Source: BJ22 sp031405895 (lineage in GTDB: Bacteria > Planctomycetota > Planctomycetia > Pirellulales > Pirellulaceae). Taken from it: 19,159 nt of DNA. The stretch covers positions 1 through 19,159 of the forward strand of contig JANOFL010000055.1 of NCBI GenBank assembly GCA_031405895.1, given 5' to 3'. The notes beneath the pieces were generated by a model that was given only the letters and a program-made list of their open reading frames with translations, had not been told where the DNA came from and did no database searches. This document shows, one piece after another, positions 1 through 6,094 of this stretch (its first letter is position 1; each line of letters starts with the position of its first letter). Both the position numbers and the translations under genes were made by a program.

Positions 1-16
1 CAGGACGGGATTGACG

Positions 17-1771
17 TCATTGACCTGATTGTGGTGATTCAAACGAAGGCGGTGGCGGGCTGTCCTGCGCCGCGGTCGAACTGCCATTTTCTTCGACCGT
101 GGGCAGCCGGAAGCAGGCCATTTCCAGGTCGCTGCGAACGACCAGCTGGTCGTCGCTGATCGCAAGCGTGTTCCAGCAGAGTCCATCCACCGAGTCGATG
201 GCTTTGGACTGCCGTGGGTCGGCGGGAACCGCTTCGACCAGCTGGAGAAAACCCGACTCGCCCTGGATCACCAGCCAGTTTCCGACCAGCAGCAATTGAC
301 CGTCACCATAATTGCCCCGCTTTTTCCAGATTCGCTCGCCATCGGCGAGTCGCGTGCATTCGAGAAAGCCGTCGCTGATTGAATAAGCGAGCCCGTCGCG
401 GAGGACCGGATTGGTCAGCTTGGTCCGCAACACGCGTGAGTTGGCCCAGATTTGCTCAGTATTGAAGCTTTCGCCTTTGGGAACCAGCCGCACCAGTTCG
501 CCCCCCAGCATGTAGCCTTTGGTCAACAGAATCCGTTCCGCGTCAATCGGCGTGACCTGCGAGCAATTGGCGTCCCCATCGGAGTGACCAGGCCGCGGAT
601 GCGACCAAAGCTGCTCTCCGGTTTCCGCGTCAAAGCCCAGCGACTCGCTTTCGCCGGTCAGCAATATCTGCCGGCGGCCGGCAACTGTCGCCAGGGTGGG
701 ACTGCCGTAGGCGATCATCGCCTGACCCGCTTTCCAGCGAACCTCACCCGTGGCTTTGTCCAGCGCCACGAGCGTCGCGCCGTCGGCGGGCTTGCCGCGG
801 GGATGGCCGCCGGCCACGACGACCAGGTCATCGACGATCAGGGGTGAAGCAGCGCGGCCCCACATCAAGGTCGAGTCTTCCTGGCTGAATTTCTGTCCCG
901 CGCTGTTCGTCATTTCCTTCAGTCGGATTCCAAGCAGCTCACAGAGGTCAGCTTGCCAAGCCAGTTTGCCATCGCTCGCCTGCAACGCGAACAGCTGCCC
1001 GGCCCCGCCCTGGGCATAAACCAGTTCGCCATCCAGTTGGGGAGTGGCCCGGGGCCCAAACCGTCCCAGCGCGCCGGCATCCTCGTACCGCTGGTCGTTG
1101 GCAAATTCCCAGACCGGCTCACCATTGCCCAGCTGGTAGCAAGTCACCAGCTCGCGTTCACCGCGCTGCTCCATCGTCCAGAGGTAACCGCCGCGGATCG
1201 CCACGCCCGACCAGCCGGCTCCCACGTTGCGTTTCCAGACCAGCTCGGGCGGATTCTGGTCCCAGTCGTGATTCAAACCCGGCCCGGAAAGCGTCGCGTC
1301 GCGGCGGTTGCCCAGAAACCCGCCAAACGTCCCCGTCGAGCTGGCATTTTCATTGCCTGGCAGGTTGGCGACTTTGGACGCGGACTGAAAGTTCTGGGTC
1401 GCGTCCCGGCCGCGCTGAAAGCGGAACTCCAAACCATCCAGCTGCATGCTGCCCCGAAACTTTGGCTGGAAAAGCGTAAAGAACGCAACCGGGAGCGCGA
1501 ACAAACCCGCGGCCAGCAGGGCTCGCCGCCAAAACCGGCCCGGTCCCCGAAACAGGAGCCAGCCCACCCAGACCAGCCAGGCGAGGACCAGCAACACATA
1601 CGAGCCCCCCAACAAAAATCCCGGGTCAATCCCGGTCAAGTCCACCAGGGGCTCATGCAGAAACCTGGCCGCGGCAAACAGCGTGGCCAGAAGGATCGTC
1701 AATGAGAGCGTCCAGAGCGGCCAGCCGCGGGGAGGTTTCGGACGGGTGATGGATTTGGGATCGTTGTTCAT
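17..1771 (-). CDS. Membrane-anchored PQQ-like (BamB-type) beta-propeller protein
   Basis: The 584-aa product has a short basic N-terminus and three hydrophobic spans (about residues 18-37, 53-75 and 83-101). A large domain follows with repeated W-containing blades such as LVWKRNVGAGWSG, PVWEFAND, LAWQADL, VRWKAGQ, QLWSHPRPG and RIWKKRGNYG. This is the pattern of PQQ-binding-like propellers seen in BamB-type and pyrrolo-quinoline quinone repeat proteins. No catalytic residues of true PQQ dehydrogenases are evident, so an enzymatic role is not claimed. The propeller probably sits outside the cytoplasmic membrane and may be a scaffold or binding domain. The ATG at 1771 lacks a clear Shine-Dalgarno but directly precedes the basic and first membrane segment. 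It lies 120 bp downstream of the dehydrogenase gene on the same strand, so it may be the last gene of that operon. The proline/serine-rich C-terminus (SPPPPSFESPQSG) is probably a disordered tail. Confidence 0.85.
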   Translation of the reverse strand: MNNDPKSITRPKPPRGWPLWTLSLTILLATLFAAARFLHEPLVDLTGIDPGFLLGGSYVLLVLAWLVWVGWLLFRGPGRFWRRALLAAGLFALPVAFFTLFQPKFRGSMQLDGLEFRFQRGRDATQNFQSASKVANLPGNENASSTGTFGGFLGNRRDATLSGPGLNHDWDQNPPELVWKRNVGAGWSGVAIRGGYLWTMEQRGERELVTCYQLGNGEPVWEFANDQRYEDAGALGRFGPRATPQLDGELVYAQGGAGQLFALQASDGKLAWQADLCELLGIRLKEMTNSAGQKFSQEDSTLMWGRAASPLIVDDLVVVAGGHPRGKPADGATLVALDKATGEVRWKAGQAMIAYGSPTLATVAGRRQILLTGESESLGFDAETGEQLWSHPRPGHSDGDANCSQVTPIDAERILLTKGYMLGGELVRLVPKGESFNTEQIWANSRVLRTKLTNPVLRDGLAYSISDGFLECTRLADGERIWKKRGNYGDGQLLLVGNWLVIQGESGFLQLVEAVPADPRQSKAIDSVDGLCWNTLAISDDQLVVRSDLEMACFRLPTVEENGSSTAAQDSPPPPSFESPQSGQ

Positions 1772-1799
1772 GTGATTGAAGCACGAGGGATAAACCTGA

Positions 1800-1860
1800 G
1801 CCGGTCCGCGGTCAGCAACCTGCTCGCCCTGAGCGCCGGTTTGGCAAATCCCGGACCGGC
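1800..1860. repeat. Inverted repeat between dehydrogenase and propeller genes
   Basis: GCCGGTCC (1800-1807) is the exact reverse complement of GGACCGGC (1853-1860). The 45-nt loop contains a smaller GCTC/GAGC hairpin. It lies in the 120-bp gap between two minus-strand genes. There is no T-tract on either side, so an intrinsic terminator is not supported. It could be a transcript-processing hairpin or an operator, or chance in GC-rich DNA. Confidence 0.35.
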
Positions 1861-1891
1861 CTTTGGGACCTGAGCGCTCCGGCTCTCACGT

Positions 1892-2860
1892 TTAATTGAC
1901 CACATTCACTGGCTGGCCGGCAAGGAACGCGGCGACATTGGCAGCGGTCGCCGCCATCAGGCGGCGGCGGGCCTCCAGAGCGGCCCAGGCCAGGTGCGGG
2001 GTCAGCATACAGTTCCTGGCGGTCAACAGCGGATTGTCCGCAACCGGTGGCTCCACGCCCAGCACATCCAGCACCGCGCCGCCGATCCGGCCCGAGTTCA
2101 GCGCATCGGCCAGCGCGGCTTCATCCACCAGCGTTCCGCGCGCGGCGTTGATGAGGACCGCATCCGGCCTCGCCAGCGCCAACAGCCGCCCGTTGACGAA
2201 CCGCAGGTTGTCGGCGTTTTGCGGACAATGCAGGCTGATGAAACCGGACTCGCGGAAAAGGTCTTCGAGGCTGGTCCAGCGAAAGCCGGGCCAGCCGGGA
2301 TCCGGACCGGGACGCGGATTGTGGGCGATCACGCGCATGCCGAAGGCGTGGGCCAACTCCGCCGTCCGCTTTCCGATCCGGCCGAGGCCGACCACACCCA
2401 GCGTCTTGCCCGCCAGCTCGCGCAGCGGCGTGAGCCAGAAGCTGAAATCACCCCGCCGTTGCCATTCGCCGGACCGGATCGCCGCATCGTGCCGGCCTGG
2501 ATCGTGGATCGTGTGCAGGATCGCGGCGATCACATATTGGGCGACGGAATCGGTCCCGTAGACGGGCACATTCGACACCGGGATGCCTTGCCGGCGGGCA
2601 GCGGCAGCGTCGACCACGTTGAATCCGGTCGCGGTCACGGCGATGAATTTCAGACGCGGCAGCGCGGCCAGCGTATCGGCCGAAAGGGGTGCCTTGTTGG
2701 TCAACAGAATATCGGCGGCCGAAGCACGCTGGGGCAATTCTGCAAGCGGGGTCCGCGGATAAACCGTCAAGTCGCCCAGCGCTGCCACGGCATCCCAGGG
2801 ATTGTCACCCGGATTGAGTGTGGCTCCATCGAGCGCGACGATCACGGGAGCAGGTTTCAT
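1892..2860 (-). CDS. D-2-hydroxyacid dehydrogenase (hydroxypyruvate/glycerate type)
   Basis: The 322-aa protein has the usual length and layout of the NAD(P)-dependent D-2-hydroxyacid dehydrogenase family. The Rossmann motif GVVGLGRIG is at residues 155-163. The catalytic triad reads as Arg241 (NAARGTLVD), Glu270 (GVEPP) and His289 (TPHLAWA). The PHLAWAALEARRRL segment resembles hydroxypyruvate reductase/glycerate dehydrogenases, which interconvert D-glycerate and hydroxypyruvate in the cytosol; other 2-keto acids remain possible. The ATG at 2860 follows the 44-aa ORF by only 9 bp, so the two are probably cotranscribed with the Minf_1886 gene upstream. No good Shine-Dalgarno is seen, which fits translational coupling. 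All catalytic residues are present. Exact substrate specificity cannot be read from the sequence. Confidence 0.92.
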   Translation of the reverse strand: MKPAPVIVALDGATLNPGDNPWDAVAALGDLTVYPRTPLAELPQRASAADILLTNKAPLSADTLAALPRLKFIAVTATGFNVVDAAAARRQGIPVSNVPVYGTDSVAQYVIAAILHTIHDPGRHDAAIRSGEWQRRGDFSFWLTPLRELAGKTLGVVGLGRIGKRTAELAHAFGMRVIAHNPRPGPDPGWPGFRWTSLEDLFRESGFISLHCPQNADNLRFVNGRLLALARPDAVLINAARGTLVDEAALADALNSGRIGGAVLDVLGVEPPVADNPLLTARNCMLTPHLAWAALEARRRLMAATAANVAAFLAGQPVNVVN

Positions 2861-2869
2861 CGCGTCGCT

Positions 2870-3004
2870 TCAGACCCAGTCGCGCCAGGCCAGCCAGGCA
2901 AGAAACAGGACGAACGCCAGGTAGAACAGCCCGGCGAGCCGCAGCGGCCAGACTGCGAGCCGCTTTTTCCCGTCCGCATGACGGGTTCCAGCCTCAGCCG
3001 GCAT
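2870..3004 (-). CDS. 44-aa single-span membrane microprotein
   Basis: A 44-codon ORF starts MPAEAGTRHADGKKRLAVWP and then has one strongly hydrophobic span (about residues 21-39, rich in L, A, F and W), ending RDWV. The Lys-Lys-Arg cluster before the span predicts the N-terminus in the cytoplasm. Its ATG overlaps the end of the Minf_1886 gene by 11 bp, and its stop is 9 bp before the dehydrogenase ATG. That arrangement of overlapping start and tight spacing is typical of a real, translationally coupled operon gene. GC-rich third positions agree with neighbouring genes. I do not recognise a family. It may be a small membrane regulator or anchor, or a poorly conserved protein. Main doubt is its short length. 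Confidence 0.65.
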   Translation of the reverse strand: MPAEAGTRHADGKKRLAVWPLRLAGLFYLAFVLFLAWLAWRDWV

Positions 3005-3464
3005 CGGGGCATTCACTGGCGAACTCCGTCTCGGAACCCGAACAGCGATGGCTGGCCAGCGGATGGCACAGCCGGAACTGCTTCTCGAAGACGTCCTCGA
3101 ATTCGAACACGTTGTCGAAGTGCTTGCGGCGGTCGTTCGACGATTTTTTCAGAATCCCGACCGAGATCATGTTGTAAACCACATTGCCGAAGTCAGTCGT
3201 GCTGTGGAGGCCCCAGCTGTTGAGCACCAGCCGCGACATATAGCCATACTGGTTGAGGGCAAACTGGCGGATCCCCTCGCACAGCTGCTGGCCGGTGACA
3301 TGTTTCGTCTTGCGGGCCGGTTCGCCTTCAGGAGCCGCCAGTTCCACGACCGCCTGGTTGTCGGCGGAATAAGCCAGCGCCTCGCGGACGAAAAGATAGG
3401 CGGCCACCGAATAGCGTCCGTCCGTCCGGACCGCCGTCAGCAGGGCATCCGTCTCACGGTTCAT
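2994..3464 (-). CDS. Minf_1886 family protein
   Basis: The 156-aa product begins MNRETDALLTAVRTDGRYSV and contains the features I associate with the Minf_1886 family (a Planctomycetes/Verrucomicrobia conserved hypothetical): AAYLFVREAL, VTGQQLCEGIRQFALNQYG, VLNSWGLHSTTDFGNVVYNM and a late FDNVFEFEDVFEK segment. The function of the family is not known; it is probably a soluble cytoplasmic protein. The open frame continues upstream to 3773, but the start at 3464 is preferred. It has a GGGGAG Shine-Dalgarno about 7 nt upstream, and the residues upstream look like non-coding translation (runs of Gly, Cys and Arg). It is first in a minus-strand cluster with the 44-aa membrane protein and the dehydrogenase. 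The last 20 or so residues, rich in Ser, Glu and Cys, look like a non-conserved tail. Confidence 0.82.
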   Translation of the reverse strand: MNRETDALLTAVRTDGRYSVAAYLFVREALAYSADNQAVVELAAPEGEPARKTKHVTGQQLCEGIRQFALNQYGYMSRLVLNSWGLHSTTDFGNVVYNMISVGILKKSSNDRRKHFDNVFEFEDVFEKQFRLCHPLASHRCSGSETEFASECPDAG

Positions 3465-3709
3465 GCATCCACTCCCCGTCCACCGCGCCGGGCAACACCA
3501 GCCGCATCCCGCCTGGTTCGCTCCCGGAAACATTCCATCGTTGCCCCCGCCGGCCGCAAAGTCAATTCCGGCCTCAACCGGCCGGTCGGCGGTACAGAGC
3601 GTGTGCCGCAATTGCCCGTCAGTACAGGGTTCCTTCCCCCATATGGTCTCGTCGACAACCGTTCGGCGAGCCGACGCTCCGAAGCCCTCACCGTGCCTCT
3701 TGAACCCGT
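3465..3709. other. Intergenic region, 245 bp
   Basis: This lies between the small exported protein gene and the Minf_1886 gene and presumably carries the promoter of the latter. A perfect CCGGCC/GGCCGG pair with a 6-nt loop occurs near 3575-3592, but with no T-tract. No further gene or RNA could be supported. Confidence 0.4.
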
Positions 3710-4075
3710 TCACACTTCGGGACTGCTGGGAGACGTTTTGCCCTTCTCCCAAAGTCCGAATTTTCTGGGCCACCGCACCGCCCGGTTTGATTTATTCGCA
3801 GATTGCGCCCGGACAGCGTCGAGGACCGCCTTCGACGCGCCAGCAGTTTGCAGGCTGGCCAAAGTCTGCTCATCGGCGGCAAAGGCAATACCGTTCGCTC
3901 CGATCTTGGTGACGATCACCTCGTCGCCGATCCCCAGTTGAACCAGCGTCTCCAGATCCGCCAGGGTCACACCCCTGGTCTGACCGCGAACTGTGGAAGC
4001 AGGCATCGCTGTCAGCAAGAAAACTGCCAGAACAGCAGCCGGAGCGAAACGGCAGAATATTGACTGGGGTTTCAT
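3710..4075 (-). CDS. Small exported protein of unknown function
   Basis: The 121-aa product has a classic signal peptide: MKPQSIFCRF, then a hydrophobic core (APAAVLAVFLLTAM) and a likely cleavage after ASTVRGQ. The mature part opens GVTLADLETLVQLGIGDEVI and continues to an alanine-rich helix (TLASLQTAGASKAVLDAVRA). This resembles a helical repeat common in small bacterial exported or lipoproteins, in which a first helix pair ending GxxDEVI is followed by a second ending xxAVLDAV. A basic Pro/Ser-rich tail follows. An ATG two codons earlier (4081) also exists, but the AAGGGA Shine-Dalgarno is correctly spaced only for the ATG at 4075. The multi-hairpin mobile element ends about 50 bp upstream, so its insertion probably changed or replaced the promoter. 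Function is unknown. Confidence 0.7.
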   Translation of the reverse strand: MKPQSIFCRFAPAAVLAVFLLTAMPASTVRGQTRGVTLADLETLVQLGIGDEVIVTKIGANGIAFAADEQTLASLQTAGASKAVLDAVRAQSANKSNRAVRWPRKFGLWEKGKTSPSSPEV

Positions 4076-4127
4076 TTGCATTCCCTTTTTGAATGACAGG
4101 ACTCCACTGCGTGATCAACTTCACGAA

Positions 4128-4135
4128 CCCACATC
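4128..4135. repeat. Left target-site duplication of the MITE-like element
   Basis: CCCACATC abuts the left terminal inverted repeat and is repeated in the same orientation directly after the right one (4331-4338). Eight matching bases exactly at both element borders are the expected footprint of transposition. Confidence 0.8.
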
Positions 4136-4330
4136 GGGCGCAATCCCGTTTTGCCGACACGCTAGCATGGGAAAACCCGTGGAATTTCTCAGGTCTCGAC
4201 CTGTGCGGCTGCCGGCTTCAAAGCCGGACAGGCCCGCGAAGTGTTGAACGCGGAGGTGATAGCGGCCCAAATCCCTCCGGATTCGCGGCAAATGACACAC
4301 GAGCACTCGTGACAAAACGGGATTGCGCCC
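4136..4330. mobile_element. MITE-like element with perfect TIRs, 8-bp target duplication and six hairpins
   Basis: The two ends are GGGCGCAATCCCGTTTTG (4136-4153) and its exact reverse complement CAAAACGGGATTGCGCCC (4313-4330). CCCACATC flanks both sides exactly (4128-4135 and 4331-4338), as expected for an 8-bp target-site duplication. No ORF inside could encode a transposase, so the element is non-autonomous. Between the TIRs lie six short hairpins: 4166-4181 (AAAA loop), 4190-4203 (CTCG loop), 4212-4227, 4234-4253, 4270-4283 (CTCC loop) and 4298-4311. An 18-bp closing stem plus six hairpins gives a folded, multibranch shape as RNA or single-stranded DNA. Families making 8-bp duplications include ISL3, IS1595, IS6 and IS66; I cannot assign one. 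It sits 38 bp after the OmpA-like gene and about 50 bp before the exported-protein start. Confidence 0.85.
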
Positions 4331-4338
4331 CCCACATC
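4331..4338. repeat. Right target-site duplication of the MITE-like element
   Basis: Second copy of CCCACATC, immediately after the right terminal inverted repeat and in direct orientation to the copy at 4128-4135. Confidence 0.8.
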
Positions 4339-4368
4339 CGCAGTCGCCGTCTGATCGGGCTGCCGCGT

Positions 4369-5370
4369 TCAATAAACGCTTGTGACAGTGCCCCACCACT
4401 TGTAAACGCTCGCCTCCACAGCCACGCCAGCCAGCGGAAGATCGAACACATGGAGCTGGGGTGACTGGGGGCAGGAGTCCACACCCAGCGCCGCGGAAAC
4501 TGTCTTTGCCAGCTCGGCCATCTTTTCCCATTCTTCGGGGTTCAGCTTGAGCAGCGTTTTTAACACCTTGGCCGAGGCTTTGCCTTTCTTGATCGCGTTG
4601 GCGACACGAACCAGTTTGGGTGTGTTCCGGATGAGCTTGCCGACGTCACCCCATCGTCCTCCCAGGCTCAGCTCGAAGTCCCATCCTTCGAATCGCAGCT
4701 TCTTGAAATCGACCGGATTTGTCGCTCCGTTGCCCAATAGCAATACGAGATTGGCACCGCCGCCAAGCCCGAGGCCGACACCGCCCACCATCGCTTCCAA
4801 CGTGAACGAATCGCCATAACTGGCCGTCGAGTACATCCAGCTCTCAATCGCTCGCAGTCCGACAACCCCCAAGTGACTTCCTAACTTGATCCCCAGTCCG
4901 AGATAAAGCGTTGTCGTACCACAAGGCAGTTCAGGCGGCGTAACCGGAGGAGGCGGCGGATCTCCTTCGAAAACGTAGACGTCCACACCACGATAAAACG
5001 GGTCGTTGTTTCCCGCCGTGCCGAGGGCCGTTGCTTCACCATAGCCGCCAACCTCTACGGCAACCTTCGCCGCGACCTTTACTGATACGTTTTGTTCAAT
5101 GAATCGCCTGACAGCCCGGGCTCGATCCTCCGATAGCCGTTGATTGAAGTCTGCGCCGCCGAGCTTGCTCGCATGCCCCATGAGTCGAATGAGACGAACC
5201 TTGCCTGACTTGAGAAGGGGAAGCAGATTCCGCTGCAGCCAAGCCTGGTGTTCTGGGTGGAGCAACGACTTTCCCGTAGCGAATCCAAACAACCGGACCC
5301 GCGGGTACCGAATCGGATCGAGCCATGGAAATTCCTGGATCCGCTGTTCACCGTTAACTGCAGTTATCAT
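4369..5370 (-). CDS. OmpA-like domain protein lacking a signal peptide
   Basis: The 333-aa product has an OmpA/MotB-type domain at about residues 22-137. It shows the pattern FGFATGKSLLHPEHQAWLQR, then IRLMGHASKLGG, FNQRLSEDRARAVRRFIEQ and VEVGGYGEA, ending in a VDVYVFEG strand. Such domains usually bind peptidoglycan. A proline hinge (PPPPPVTPPELP) leads to a C-terminal part with a Gly-rich hydrophobic stretch (EAMVGGVGLGLGGGANLVLL) and a Lys-rich helical segment. The frame stays open to 5673, but the ATG at 5370 has a strong GGAGG site 9 nt upstream, and the upstream residues look non-coding. From this start there is no signal peptide, which is odd for a peptidoglycan-binding domain. It may be exported by a non-Sec route or act elsewhere. 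The C-terminal region is not one I recognise. Confidence 0.72.
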   Translation of the reverse strand: MITAVNGEQRIQEFPWLDPIRYPRVRLFGFATGKSLLHPEHQAWLQRNLLPLLKSGKVRLIRLMGHASKLGGADFNQRLSEDRARAVRRFIEQNVSVKVAAKVAVEVGGYGEATALGTAGNNDPFYRGVDVYVFEGDPPPPPVTPPELPCGTTTLYLGLGIKLGSHLGVVGLRAIESWMYSTASYGDSFTLEAMVGGVGLGLGGGANLVLLLGNGATNPVDFKKLRFEGWDFELSLGGRWGDVGKLIRNTPKLVRVANAIKKGKASAKVLKTLLKLNPEEWEKMAELAKTVSAALGVDSCPQSPQLHVFDLPLAGVAVEASVYKWWGTVTSVY

Positions 5371-6094
5371 CCTGGCAGACCTCCACAAGGTGGTGTTTGA
5401 CGCACCTCCATCAGCCACGAAACGGTGCTTGGGCACCGGGTTCGGCGTGGCGATTCCTGGGCTGTTTGACCTGCCAGATGGGCGACCCTGGCCGATCACA
5501 GGCTCATGCCCCGTGAAAGAAAAACACCCGCCAGTGAATCCCGGTCCCCGCCTGAATTTGGTCAAAAAACGACCCGCCGAATGGGGAAGCTCGGCAGAGG
5601 ACCGGCGATTGCGGCGGCAGTTCCAGCCGATTCGAAATGGTCCCCGGCCGCGAATCATGGCAGTCGCAGGCAAGGATCAGCAAATCACCGTCGCCGGGTC
5701 GGCAACGAAGAAGTTCCCGGGAGGATGAAGGCCTGCAGAAATGGAAGGAGTGGCCTGTAATCCGGGTCGGTGAACATGTTACCGCGAAATTACCGGCAGT
5801 TCCCATGTCTGCACGATGGCGGCGAACTGGAGTCTGTGGAAATGGCCAAAGGGAATCTGGCCAGGAAGTGACTTCGTACTGAAGTGGAGGGACCTCGTGC
5901 CTTCCTGCGGGATGGCTTGTCAACGGCGTCACCTCTCACCCCGTAATACAACCTCTGGATCCCGGCTTCGATTCGGGCGGTGCTGGGGATGGCGCTGGAG
6001 AAAGCCATGCGAGCAGTTCGCAGGCAGTCAGTGATCTGACATGGCGAGGCTTCAGGCGATTGAACAGGAGTGCGTCACCGGAAGCAAAGTTGGC
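5371..6094. other. Intergenic region of about 720 bp without a supported gene
   Basis: Several open frames cross this stretch on both strands (for example 5504-5932 and 5790-6008 on minus, 5816-6034 on plus). None combines a sensible start, a Shine-Dalgarno and protein-like composition: they are rich in Arg, Ser, Pro, Trp and Cys, as random GC-rich frames are. It contains the upstream region of the OmpA-like gene and the downstream region of the ELWxxDGT gene. I see no tRNA, insertion sequence or terminator. A decayed gene cannot be excluded. Confidence 0.4.

Noticed and set aside
1838..1860. Resemblance of GGTTTGGCAAATCCCGG to the multi-hairpin element, as a third copy
   Set aside because: Only one short block matches, with no end sequences or further collinear blocks.
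1994..3223. 409-aa open frame on plus across the dehydrogenase region
   Set aside because: Antisense to the dehydrogenase with all its catalytic motifs; no protein family visible, and its composition is that of a shadow frame.
3465..3773. Upstream extension of the Minf_1886 reading frame
   Set aside because: The extra residues are Gly/Cys/Arg-rich and unlike the family; a good Shine-Dalgarno supports the start at 3464, and the extension would overlap the upstream gene.
5371..5673. Upstream extension of the OmpA-like reading frame
   Set aside because: The added 101 residues are Arg/Pro/Ser-rich without a signal peptide; GGAGG before 5370 marks the real start.
5504..5932. 142-aa minus-strand frame in the 5.4-6.1 kb gap
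   Set aside because: No ribosome site, unusual Cys/Ser/Pro/His composition and no recognisable motif; not supported as a gene.
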